Source of the DNA: Arthrobotrys musiformis | Taxonomy: Eukaryota; Ascomycota; Orbiliomycetes; Orbiliales; Orbiliaceae | Reading direction: 5' to 3' | DNA: 64,000 bases | Assembly: GCA_036971715.1 (NCBI GenBank) | Contig: JAVHJL010000012.1 | Location: forward strand, 1,054,001 to 1,118,000 | Part shown: positions 30,960 to 41,499 of the stretch, one piece after another | How the letters are laid out: each line of letters begins with the position of its first letter | Position numbering within the stretch: the first letter of the stretch is position 1 | Notes under the pieces: model-generated | Databases searched by the model: none | The model's input: only the letters and a program-made list of their open reading frames with translations | Told to the model about the DNA's origin: nothing | Made by a program: the position numbers and the translations under genes

Positions 30960-32119
30960 TCATTTTCGATACTCCCAGCGAAGCCACTGCCTCTTTGCAC
31001 TGAGGGTCGCAATGACGGCCAGCGGAATAATTGAGTCGGGCCCACCGGACTGCTTCAAGAAAGGCTCCTACACAGAATATTAGTCTACGGTTAATATCGT
31101 ATATATATTACGACATCCTACATACTTGCTGAATATCCACGAAGCTTGTCCACATTGAGTTTGTGATGAATTGTTTTACATCACCGCTCCACCCAGATCT
31201 TTGGAGATCTGCAGCTCGAATAGAGCTGGATGTAGGCTCCAGTCTATCCAGCATATGGAATGCTAGCCTACCAACACCACTGAAAGACTGCCCTGACCCG
31301 AGCCGGCAATGCTGTATGCCACCTATGATTTTCGTCAATGATTCGTTAACGTGGCCCCAAATACATAATATGTGGAATTCGAAATGCGGTCACTTTACCA
31401 AGTTTGACATGACCATATTGGTCCAATAGTATATTGCGAGCCTGAACCGCAGTATGCTCCACACCTATATGAGACAGAAAATTCAAACTTTTCACAATCT
31501 ATATGACCATCTATCAGCCTCCATACCTCGACTCATCTTAAGTGATAATAAAAAGTTAAGAATGAATGATTACCTCTCCGTAGATAAACGCCGCTTGTGG
31601 TTCCTCAACCGAGACGGCGGAGCTGATTATTTCTGCCAAAGATATGTCTAATACTTCCACGATCAGATAGAAGTTCGTCTGATCGCTAAAAACTTCGGCC
31701 AGTGTTGTGGTATTTTCGTGATGGTTCCGCAGCAACTTTAGGATCAACTTCTCGTCACACTCTTCGACGTTGAGACAAGCGATACCGACAAATCGCTGCT
31801 CCTTTATGACGTGGACTGGTTGCTTCCGCTGAGCGAGAAAAATACGACCACCATGTTCAAGTTCGGCGAACGGGTCAAAAAGCTCCCAGAATCTTCGGCA
31901 GGAGGTAACGGCAGTACGGATTGGGGGCTAGTTGACTATAACCCGGCTGGCAGTGTCGTCCATAGCCGCCACTATTTCAGTGGCCGAAGCCTCTTCTTCT
32001 GCCTCATCAATTATCGGCTCGGGATTGACCAAGGGCCGACTCCTGACGTTTTCGCCCGAGGCTATCCATGTAGTTGGCCACTGGGTACACGGCCGGATGT
32101 GTCGATTGGATGCAGCCAT
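30960..32119 (-). pseudogene. Kinase-like gene, decayed
   Basis: From an ATG at 32119 one frame runs to about 31585 with a TAG at 31930-31928. It contains GGRIFLAQRKQPVHVIKEQR (nucleotide-binding region), LLRNHHENTTTLAEVFSDQT and YLIVEVLDISLAEIISS (hinge). An intron joins to IVKSLNFLSHIGVEHTAVQA and NILLDQYGHVKLG; the usual H-R-D is replaced by EHTAVQ and D-F-G is absent. After a frameshift near 31350 follows GVGRLAFHMLDRLEPTSSSI, and a last intron (31125-31068) joins in phase to EPFLKQSGGPDSIIPLAVIA, ending at 30960. The layout fits a fungal-specific STE20-like kinase family that often lacks catalytic residues. Two lesions suggest a dead copy. Confidence 0.65.
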
Positions 32120-32264
32120 TTTAAGCTACTGGCTAAGAAAGGGCTCCGCAATTGTTGAAGGCAGTAAGGTGGGTTGCCAGCTGGCTATATATACTACGTA
32201 CCCGCGTCCTCGATATTTATTCAACTCGCAACTGTTAGCAGAACGAATTCAGTTACCACCCTCT

Positions 32265-32312
32265 GGTCTCGTAACCAGAATTTGAACCACTCTCTATACC
32301 ACCCTACCAACA
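32265..32312 (-). repeat. tRNA-derived SINE-like head
   Basis: On the minus strand GGTAGGGTGGTATAGAGAGT is followed at once by GGTTCAAATTCTGG, a good B-box. A-to-B spacing is shorter than in a tRNA. GGTAGGG also starts the head at 19.9 kb, which suggests a related SINE family. Confidence 0.35.
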
Positions 32313-32313
32313 T

Positions 32314-32610
32314 TTAAACAGCAGTACAAAATGTCACCCCTGCCACCACTCCTGCCGCCACCTCCAAAGACTGTCTTAGCATCACCCTCAGGGTATATGT
32401 TGCGTATTCTTTTTTGGTAGAGATTTTAGTTATTCGATCTTCGTCATTATTTTCAAGCGCCTCTTTAAATTCTACCATGACTTTCCTGATATCGTGGTCT
32501 CTCTCCATATCGTTCAATCTCAACCTATTCTCTAAACAGCTCCCTGCAAGTTCAGCGATATTACTACCATAAGACCTTTGATCAGAAGACCTATCACGAA
32601 TTCCGAGCAT
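32314..32610 (-). CDS. Unrecognised small protein (98 aa)
   Basis: ATG at 32610; the frame gives a polar, helical protein (NRLRLNDMERDHDIRKVMVE, FKEALENNDEDRITKISTKK) ending in a hydrophobic Ala/Val/Gly segment, EVAAGVVAGVTFCTAV. It could be an exon of a larger gene; a short minus-strand frame at 33131-32946 (ESLNILHRIWRTRRSNAYG) lies upstream without a proven join. No domain recognised. Confidence 0.35.
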   Translation of the reverse strand: MLGIRDRSSDQRSYGSNIAELAGSCLENRLRLNDMERDHDIRKVMVEFKEALENNDEDRITKISTKKEYATYTLRVMLRQSLEVAAGVVAGVTFCTAV

Positions 32611-33912
32611 TAGTTTTGCTGGGCTATTTTAGAGAGGTGGTAGCCAACCATACCAAATTATGAAGTTCATCAATATTTCGCTGCCGATTATATCATGAAG
32701 CGGTTTCACCGAGCTTTCCTCAACTGCGGTAGGGTACAGGGCTGTGATGATTGGAATTATTCTTTTGCCCGAGATAGCGAACCACAAAGAAAGGAGACCC
32801 CCGCCTCTCAGGGGAAATAGGCGGCCAGTGAGTGCGCTCTCTCCTGACCATCGATAGAAGTCATCCGGGACGACGGAGTCATCCTGCGAGCGATCCCATC
32901 AGAATTAGTTCCCCAAATTGTACAAAGTCGTAGATGCATATTAAATCATACCTGGAGACAGCCAGAGAGCGAGCCTCCAACTGGGGTCTGAATAATATAT
33001 TGGAGCCCGTAGGCGTTGGACCTTCGAGTTCTCCAAATTCTGTGGAGAATGTTCAAGCTCTCGGCTTTAGGGAAGCCATGCTTAAACCATTCCCATCCCA
33101 TGGTTTCCTGCGAGCCCGGATAGCTGCCCATTTTACAGGGTCTCTTTGTAGAAAGCTAAGAGGTTTGATATGAAAGTAGTGAGTAGGTGTAGATTTCTGC
33201 CCACCAGGGAATCAATTAACAGTTGGCAAGGTCAAAGGGTAACGGGGTCACACGTTAACCTTGAAAAGTAGACGGGTATGAGTTCGCCAGACACGGGGGA
33301 CCTGAGTAGCCAATAGGGAAATCCCAGGGTTCGAGGCGAGAAATTCCATAACTAATGGTTGAATACGAACATACTTGCTTGTGTATCTTAGGATAGATAC
33401 TTCTTTCGGTATGCACCATGCAAGAATATGCAACAATTACGATTGAAAGATATCCATTGGTAGTGTATAGTCGATCAACTGAGTGGTTGGCGTCTTTACG
33501 AAACGAGTCATTCTCGCTTTTCTAAGCTATTATTGATCCGTTGCTGTCCCAACCGACGCATTCGACGCATGCAGTTCATGAAGGCTAACTAGTTCGGGTC
33601 ATCAGTCGTTCCAAAGATTAAAGCCTTCCAGTTATTCTAGAGTACTCGAGTAAAATCTGCCAGAATTAGGTGCTCTAAAAACGCGGATACGGGTACCTCT
33701 CCGGCGGAGGTTCCCAAGCCCTCCCAGTTTCAAGCCCTAGCCACCGCACATGTGAACTGTCGAGAAAACCGGTCTGCAACATTTCAGATCAATTTGAGTT
33801 CCTGATAGCCAACCAAAGACGCCAGTCGGCTGTGAGTCACAAAATATCAACAGCTCCTAGCTTAACTGAATTTGTGATACATGCACATGAAACGGAGATT
33901 GTAGAACTATCT
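32611..33912. other. No supported gene
   Basis: Apart from the weak minus-strand frame at 33131-32946, nothing coherent is seen on either strand. Confidence 0.35.
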
Positions 33913-34350
33913 TTAACAGGATGGTGCGGCTTCTGCGGAATATAACCGATAGGTCCGTACCCTCTCTTGAAGTTGTACCACCTCGTCCGTATCGGCACGC
34001 CTGAGTAGCTCTGAAATAGGCGGTAGAGTATTGTTCGTTTCTAGCGGCCTGCTTGCTGCCTCCCTGTTTCCCCGGTCGCCTGTTCCCTCATGATCGCCTT
34101 TCCTCCAAGCCTTTCGTTTCAGATTATTATGGTGCTGGGTGATGTACGTCTTGAAGAGGCTTTCAGGGAGCCAACTGCGCGCTCGTTTCAATGCATCGTC
34201 GGGACACAATGTGAATAAGAAATTCCGAAGCTCATCTTATTCCAACTGAGTGAGCTCTATCCATTCTTTACCGGCGATACCCGGGTGCTCCGGACTGTAT
34301 TTTCGAACAAAATGCTTATAGGCCGACCTAGTTTTTTTCTTCGTTTTCGT
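33913..34350 (-). pseudogene. Broken ORF of unknown function
   Basis: One frame reads SAYKHFVRKYSPEHPGIAGK, EWIELTQLE, then a TAA (34239-34237), then DELRNFLFTLCPDDALKRAR and SWLP with a basic tail. The sequence on both sides of the TAA has the same coding character, and the stop is one C-to-T change from CAA. The upstream limit is not clear. A further minus-strand frame at 34970-34494 (EGSKVAQEIARLRDLERTGG) may be an earlier exon of the same gene. No domain recognised. Confidence 0.4.
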
Positions 34351-34970
34351 TTAGCTTAAGATCTTATGTGCTCATCATAGACGAACCTGCATGGTCTCCC
34401 ATCGATCCTCGTGCGAACTCATGTGTGGATCCTGGTATTCGCCGAATATATGCACAAGTAGCTCTGCTTTCTTGAATTTGGAACTCGGCCGGGCTATATC
34501 ATTGGCTGACTCCATGACGTGTATCGTAAAACTGATGACGGCTGGAGTGTAAATCTGTAATTTGTGCTTGGCACAAAAAAGAAATGTTTGTGACATGTCC
34601 CTGTTTCATGCATCGCGTCGCTCACACCAAAAGGTTGAGGCTTTGTTTTTGGATGATAAGATTTGCCCAATGCAGGATTCGCCCACCATTTCCTTCTGAC
34701 ACCATCAACTTTGCCGGTCGACTCAGGATTTTCTTCCAAGATAATTATGAAACAGCAAAGGCAGCTTTTAATTGGTAGCCTTTTTTGCTCAGAACAAACA
34801 CAGTACCTACGGTGCCCTTCTCCTCCTGTTCTCTCTAAATCTCGAAGACGGGCAATTTCCTGCGCGACTTTCGAACCTTCGTAGTCTGTCGGCTTTCCGA
34901 AAGGGAGAGTATTTTCCGAGGCTTTTTTTCTTCTTCTTTTCTCTTTTAAATACATTAATAAATTTATCAT

Positions 34971-36064
34971 TAATTTATGATAATCACAAGGAATTTTGGG
35001 TTAATAAAGCCAACGATTATATTTACTAAATCGGGGGTTTTCCGAAGTTCAGTATGGCACCTTGTAGTCAGGGCGAGTTTTTCACGACGGCTGCTGAAAA
35101 ACTCCGTTAAATGATTGGATTTATGCCATTGAATGCACAAAGCAGTGTGCTTAGAAGTCAGTAATCGCCTTTTGTATCAAAATCATGCAAAATATACAAT
35201 ATTTTTACGATATCTTCAATGCTAGGATCTCTCGAATTATTCTATGTTGATAACCCAGCGCTTTCTAAACTACTCGGACTCGCCGGCTGGCCCCGCATAA
35301 TATCGTAATCAAAATTTAGCTTTGTAGCCCCTATAAATTGGCGTGTTAAAGCTTTCGAGGGCGGAGTCATAGCTGTATGACCTGTAGCCCCGCAAATACT
35401 GTACCTCGTTGCACTAGGCAAAGTTTTACGAATAGGGTAATATGCCGTCCCATTTAATATTTGAAAAATCGACTTCCGAACCGCTCGCTATGATAGTTAG
35501 GGATATTACATTACTCACACCCTCACTTGAGCGCAGCCGGGGGGGCACGAACCAAAAGTAGCGAGAGCAACAAATCCTCGTATAGGAAGAATGTCGCGAC
35601 AGATTAGTGAGTTTTAGTTAGTTATTCTTCCGAATTAAAAAAAATATTATAAATGAATTTACATGGCTATTTAAGAGCAAATCATTTGTTTTGGGTGTTA
35701 AATCCACATTTAGATATACTATTGTGCTTATAAAAAGAGCTACCCAGGCTAATATATATGATTATGATTGTTGATGAGAGGTCTTATTTGCAACTGGAAA
35801 TAGAGGGAAATAAGGAATATTGATGATATAAGAAAGTAGCCAGAACTATGAATAATGATTTGATAGTATACCCATCTAGGGTTACTTATTAGTAATGTGT
35901 ATATTTAATAATATGGAATTGAAGAAAGGAAATTTAAGGTTGTAGTTAAGATGCTCAGAATTAGAGTATAGGCGAGGACTGCTCCGAATTTGAAGTTCGA
36001 AATTTTTAAATACTTTCGAATTGGTATCTGATTGTTGACTTGTAAATATGCGTTCGCCTTTGAA
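34971..36064. other. AT-rich region, no gene seen
   Basis: High A+T content, with frequent TATTTA and AATAAT; no frame longer than about 60 codons is convincing. It could be degraded repeat DNA, but no border is visible. Confidence 0.5.
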
Positions 36065-36355
36065 TTACTTTTTTTGATTGTTGGGGATCCTCACCAATGC
36101 TAAGATCTGAATAGACAGTTGCAAAATCATTACACCATCTGCGATCTCAACGAACGGATTATTTTGACCGAAGAGATAACTCACTAAGCGGAGACAAAAT
36201 ATAACTGGCCATGGGACGGACTCTGCTACCGCGAGAACTCTAAGTTTATGAGGTTTAGGTAGTGACTTTGTCATTAGTATTATTTGACCTAATCGAGTTG
36301 GCCCTCGGAGGGCACCGACGCCGGCAAGGATGACACTAGTGAGGCTGGATTCCAT
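36065..36355 (-). CDS. Possible small hydrophobic protein (96 aa)
   Basis: ATG at 36355. The sequence has two hydrophobic stretches, PWPVIFCLRLVSYLFG and IADGVMILQLSIQILALVRI, and could be a small membrane protein. No homologue, no promoter and no neighbouring gene support it. Confidence 0.25.
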   Translation of the reverse strand: MESSLTSVILAGVGALRGPTRLGQIILMTKSLPKPHKLRVLAVAESVPWPVIFCLRLVSYLFGQNNPFVEIADGVMILQLSIQILALVRIPNNQKK

Positions 36356-36753
36356 TATGCCTTGGAGGTTATAAAATCGACGAATTTGGGATCAAGAGGC
36401 TGAAATGCGAGATGGCTGAATAGCTATCTCGAAAACTGGGTGCCCTAGCTTGTGTGAAGTGAGAGCGGAGGAACGGTGGTAAGGAGGTTTTGGTTCCAAG
36501 TTTCTATATAAAATATTACTACGGCTTTGTCTCTATTAACGTCTAAATTCGTCCAAAGTTACCTCTATTTTGCACTTCTTCTTTATATTTCTTATTCAAA
36601 AAAAAAGAACCCAAATCTATGCTGAAGGATATGTTGCTACATTAACCCCTCAATTCACCAGGAACGTTACGCCCCGTTTTGTAGAAAACAGCATGTCTTC
36701 TAAGACCTCTCGTCCTCCGACTCTGTTATAAAAATAAGTTAGATATCACAATA

Positions 36754-39693
36754 TCACCTCATTCGAAGAATTGCAGGATGGTAAAGGGTATTTTTCACCT
36801 TCTCAAATTTCTTAAACGCCACCTTACTGCAGCCTTGTATTGATACCGGTCTGAATTGATCAGGGTTTAATCCTATAAATTCATTGAATGTCATATCCCC
36901 TCTTTTTATCGTTCGGCCTCTTAAATCAATTTTATGTTTTGCAGAGCTACATTGACTTCCATCGGCTTCGAAGACTTCGACTTTACCCTTAATGCTGGGG
37001 AGATTTCGTGCGCAGGAACGGTGTAAGTGTACTGTCAGATTGCGATTATACCAGGGTACGTAATGCTCCTTCCGCGATTGTGTAGTTCGCACTCGGTAGC
37101 CCTCGGGGAGATCGCCGACTGCATCGAATTCGACACTAGAGGTAGGTAGCATCGGATTCGAAATTCTAAATTCGAACTCAAAGTTTAGCATTTCAGGAGC
37201 AAAAGGCGGTTCAGGAGAAACAGAATGGCGGCCCTTGCTGGTGACGCTGCCCTCGATCTCTTGATGCCGCCCTTTGGCGGCTCCGGGGTGCCTGCGTAAA
37301 CTACTTTCAAGCTCCTTGTGTCGTTCCAGTTCGTCTTTGAGGTCTTTGGTTTTCGATTTTTCCTCTTCTCGCTCCTCTCCTGCGTGGCTCCTGCTTTGTC
37401 CGCTAGAGACCGCATTTGGTGCTGATTTCAAGTCATCCAATTGCTGCCTATGGCTGTCCTCAAGCGCCGGTATCCGATTCTCGAAGTCCTTGTCTGCTCC
37501 TTCGGGGTTCCGTATTTCGTCCTCATCGCGACACGTTGAGGCTTCGTATGCGAGATTCGACGATTTGAGCTCTTCTATTTCCTCCCGAGTTTGCTTTATC
37601 GTCTCCTCCAACTTCTCCCTCGCCTCTTTCAGCGTGACCTCATCGTCCTTGTTGTTCACGGTCTTCCACGCGCCTACCAGTGAGCGCAGTTTGAAGACTC
37701 TTAGGACAATCTTGTCGTCTAATTTCCCCTGAGATCCTGCGTTTCCGAGCTTAGGTCTGTCTCTTTCGGCGGCTGCTTCACCGTATTTCTTCTGAAGCGC
37801 CTCGTGTATCTCATGCGTACCCGGTGCCCCTGGAAGCAAGGCGTTCAGAGCTTTAAGGTCTTCAGTCGGCCTCACTATTGGGCCCTCCTTTATTAATTCC
37901 TCGTTCCCTACTTTTTCGCTAAGGACGGCGGACGGGGGCTTAAGCCTTCGACGTTTCGAAGGAGGCCCCAAGGCGATTACTGTGGTTTCATCCCCTTCTT
38001 CAAGCGCGGTTTCAACAGTCAGACTAACATTTCCTTTCTTAGCAGGTTGAGCAGCTCGTCCTTTGCTGTGTAACTCCTGCCTTAAGCCCCCCGATTCGAG
38101 CCGTGCCGATCGCCTCGGTACCGGATGCTCCCGGTTAATCTCACCATTTTCGTCAGGATGTAGTCCGGAGGGTGATTTATTCCTGCTATAGTACAAACCC
38201 GACCTCCGTGCCTTCGACACCGAAGGAGGCTTCCCCTCCCGGACGAGTGATAAAGACCTATTCCTCTTCCTACTAGGCTCCAGCCCTACACTATTCATTT
38301 GCCCCGCAGCACCCTGAATGATAATCGCATCGCCAACCCCAACACTTTTGTCTGCATCCGCAGTCATTGTAGTAGCCAATGTAATAGACGGGCTATTAGA
38401 TGATGGGCGTCTGATTTCATCCTTCTTACTCTTTTTCTTGGGACCTAATCCATGAAGCCCATCGCGTTTCGTGGAACCGCTTCCCAGAGATTGGCATCTA
38501 GTCTTTTTGCCTGCTGAAGGTGTAGTAGATGCCCTCGACCTGGTTTTCATTCTGGGGGTATCTTCAGCTCTGCAAAACCATTCCCTAAAAAACCAAGTTA
38601 GATCAATGTACATAAAGGAAGATGGACTGATATATATGTCTAAACAGCTGACAATTGCCATACCTAACTCCTTCTACGGTATTCTGCGCATTAGAATTTT
38701 CGTTAACTGCTTTCGTTGCTGAGGTTTGATCGACTGGTTGTCGCGGTAAGCTTTCGAATTTGTTTAGAATTCCGGCAATTGATTTATCCCCGAAGGTTGG
38801 TGGAACGGGCAGAAGACTTTCAGAGCTGCCGCCCTCGATCTCCTCCTCCACTAGTATCACTTCCGCATCTAAGGGCTCCAAAGGTTCTGAAGGCTCCAAA
38901 AGTGACTTTACACTATCCAAAAGTCCTCTTTCATGGCCCTGTAGGTCTAGAGGCTGGCCCACGAGGCTAGGTCCATCTACCTGCGTCCCATTTTTATCCC
39001 CTACTTCAACGGCGGCTACTTCCTTTCCAGTCGAAGTCCCACCTATCGTCTCCACCCGCTCCCACCCTTTGCTCTGCATCGATGCCGTAGTCTTAACCAC
39101 CATAATATTATAATCTGTAATTGACGTAGTATGTCTATCCTCGATACTACATTTTCTTTCTGATTGAATTTATTAGTAATCAACCTTGGATGAAAGCATA
39201 GGGAGTTGAGAGTCACCATGCTGTTTTAAACCGTCCTTGATCTTGAATGACTTCCCACAGCCCTCTACGATACAGGCGTATGGTTTGACAGTAGCATGTG
39301 TTTGCTCTGGTCAATTTATTAGTAAACAATCTTGAACGAAAGCATGGGGTGGGTTGAAACTTACGGTGTCTCTTTAGATGTTTATTAGTTTTGAATGAAC
39401 TTCCGCAACCCTTTACAATACAGGCATATGGTTCGACAGCAGTATGTGCTTGCTCTGGTCAATTTATCAGTAAAAATCCTTAGATTGAAATATTGGATTT
39501 GAAACTAGCAATAGGATGTTGAATTGGAAGGATTGTCACTCCCATAACCTAAATAAAGTTCTTTTAAGTAATTAGGGCTGTTTTCGGAGGGCTTTGAAAG
39601 GCGAATAGTAGAAGGTGGGCAATGTCGTCTTTTGAACAGGTGTTTAGAAGTCGAAGCTATACCCGAGAAGATATTCGGATCCATAAAATCCAT
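36754..39693 (-). CDS. Multi-exon protein with two C2H2 fingers and a long coiled/disordered region (about 883 aa)
   Basis: Five exons join in phase: 39693-39549, 39454-39365, 39306-39217, 39159-38664 and 38584-36754. Exons 2 and 3 are each exactly 90 nt and each encode one C2H2 finger (YACIVKGCGSSF with LKRH; YACIVEGCGKSF with LKQH). Introns 2-4 are 58, 57 and 79 nt with TACTAATA or TCTAACT branch sites; intron 1 has an unusual GTTATG donor. Exon 4 is acidic. Exon 5 holds basic low-complexity DNA-binding-like stretches, an acidic coiled coil (TLKEAREKLEETIKQTREEI) and a conserved-looking C-terminal domain beginning FEFRISNPMLPTSSVEF. The frame remains open upstream to about 39865, so the N-terminus is uncertain. 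It is probably a nuclear DNA-binding protein; the role is unknown. Confidence 0.68.
39217..39454 (-). repeat. Tandemly duplicated zinc-finger exon (148-bp unit)
   Basis: Exon 39454-39365 and exon 39306-39217 are both 90 nt, have the same splice phases and share CATATGCCTGTAT/CATACGCCTGTAT around the first Cys pair. The introns after them start GTAAGTTTC and GTGACTCTC, and both share TACTAATAAATT before the acceptor. The unit spacing is 148 bp. A decayed third intron end (TACTGATAAATTGACCAG) precedes the first exon. Confidence 0.75.
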
Positions 39694-39865
39694 CCGAACT
39701 AGCCCTTCTTTCTCGAGACATGTCTGATTATTTCCTTTTTGTCTGCAAGTCCGGAAAAGAGTAGTATCGCTGTTAGCATCCCCATTCTTCTCGTTTAAGG
39801 TGTCAGATATACTCGTCCAGCTTAAGGTGTTCCCCTTGAGGTTCGTACTAAGAGTTCTGGCCTTC

Positions 39866-40982
39866 TAGAATCAAAGCACTTTCATTGTTACTATTTGGAA
39901 GTTACCTTTTGTCATTGACACTGTTGTGACCAAGACGGCTCCGTGAATCGCTGAGGAACCTCATAGTTGTATTTGCTGCCGTGTTCGCTGTTGTGCTTAT
40001 GGCTGCTAGCGTCTGATCATTTCGTTGTAATAGTTTGAAAGTTTAGGTTGATTTTCGTACGATCGTAGGGGATATCCTGAATTTGTTATGTTAATTTAGA
40101 GATCAAGTGCTTCTATTTCGATATTCAATGCTTTTTCCGAAGGAGTATATAATTTATTCAGATTTGCGGTAAATGGTCTCTTTCAAAAGAAGATTGTTTA
40201 CTTGACAAAAATAGCGGTTTCCAGGGCCATCGCTCCTGCGTTGCGCAGGTAAGTGACTCATGGGAAGAAGTGACCGTGATCCTAATCGAGAAATACGCAA
40301 AAACAAGAAATTGGGCTGATAACCCTCAGTATTCCGTTCTTCATTAAACATGTTTCCGAATATGCTAGATGAACCAGTTTAGGACTGTTAGTAATGATCG
40401 TATAGGCTGTTTTGGGGGTTTGTGCTATCCCAACATCACCGAATCCGCGAAGCTTCGCATGGATAGGTTACTTCAGCCCACACGTATGTCGTACTGACGT
40501 TCACATTTGGGAATCGGATACTTTAAGACGTTTCAATCGGCAGTCCGTAATTACTTCGGCATGTCGCAATATCGGCTCCTTATCATAAAATAATATTAAA
40601 TGCTTCCGCCATAGTTCTATCAATACCGACTTTATATACTCGTGTAACAACCTACAGCTGTCGAGGGATGTATTGGTCGCAAGATTACGATAAGGTATCG
40701 CGATGTCAGGCCGCATAATCATAAATCATATTACGGCATTGGATGCGATTAAACCTAAATCATTTTACAATTGAGGGAGAAATGTATATATAGGGAGTAA
40801 ACTACCTCTCCATTTCGAATCTGCCCATACCACCACCTTCGATAGCAATCGTTTGTATTCACGATCACACCAATTCGCCCTCTTCAATTACTTATAAACT
40901 AAAACATTCTGATACTTTCTCGCGATATCCGTTTTTACACTTGATATCTTTGCCCATACTATAGTACTAGCCAGTTTCCAAG
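39866..40982. other. No supported gene; contains a solo MITE end
   Basis: A short minus-strand exon candidate starting MRFLSDSRSRLGHN (ATG near 39965) precedes the zinc-finger gene but does not join in phase. The rest holds weak frames. The right part (about 40740-40980) is probably the promoter region of the ORF at 40983. Confidence 0.4.
40262..40309. mobile_element. Solo terminal repeat of the 14.5-kb MITE family
   Basis: GGGAAGAAGTGACCGTGATC and the following 28 bases match the right-hand inverted repeat of the MITE at 14495-14660 with about one mismatch and one small difference. No opposing repeat is found within the next several hundred bases, so it is a truncated copy or the end of a larger element. 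Confidence 0.8.
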
Positions 40983-41438
40983 ATGCCAAAAACCAAGTCC
41001 ACTACTCCCAAAGTCCCGGCGCCCACCGACGCTTCCGTCGCGGCAGCTGAAACTCGCCCTAAACGGCGTGCATGCACTCGTACTCCCGTCGAAACCAAAG
41101 TATTAACACAAGTCGTGCCTGATGGTGGAACTTTCTCATTCAATTCTACGCCCAAAACCCCAGTATCATCAACAGTCGCGAAAAGGGTCAGAGTCTTTCT
41201 AGATTCATCGCAAACCATACCTTCTGATACTACCACCGAATTCTATGAACCTGGGCCATCATTCTACCAGAATAACCCGTCATTAACACAACCAGGACTT
41301 ACAAGTAGCCCTAGTTCGCTAACCAATAACCGATGGCCGAATTTCTCTAAAATCGACTTTCAGTTCCCGGCAACTATAGAGTCGCACGTGCAAGCTTGCG
41401 TACATAATATAATGCAATATATCAATGCTATAATCTAA
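40983..41438 (+). CDS. Basic N-terminal ORF of the 41-50 kb block (about 151 aa)
   Basis: ATG at 40983 after TATA-poor, pyrimidine-rich DNA. The N-terminus is Lys/Pro/Ala-rich (MPKTKSTTPKVPAPTDASVA, then KRRACTRTPVETK), suggesting nuclear localisation or DNA binding; the remainder is Ser/Thr/Pro-rich and ends KIDFQFPATIESHVQACVHN. The stop at 41438 lies in what may be an unrecognised intron, because a coherent coding frame resumes about 60-200 bp later. The style resembles the N-terminus of the cysteine-cluster protein at 46472. Confidence 0.5.
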   Translation: MPKTKSTTPKVPAPTDASVAAAETRPKRRACTRTPVETKVLTQVVPDGGTFSFNSTPKTPVSSTVAKRVRVFLDSSQTIPSDTTTEFYEPGPSFYQNNPSLTQPGLTSSPSSLTNNRWPNFSKIDFQFPATIESHVQACVHNIMQYINAII

Positions 41439-41499
41439 TACAATATCATGAATTTGTATATGCTAATATTAAATACCAAATGTTCATATTACAGAATCC

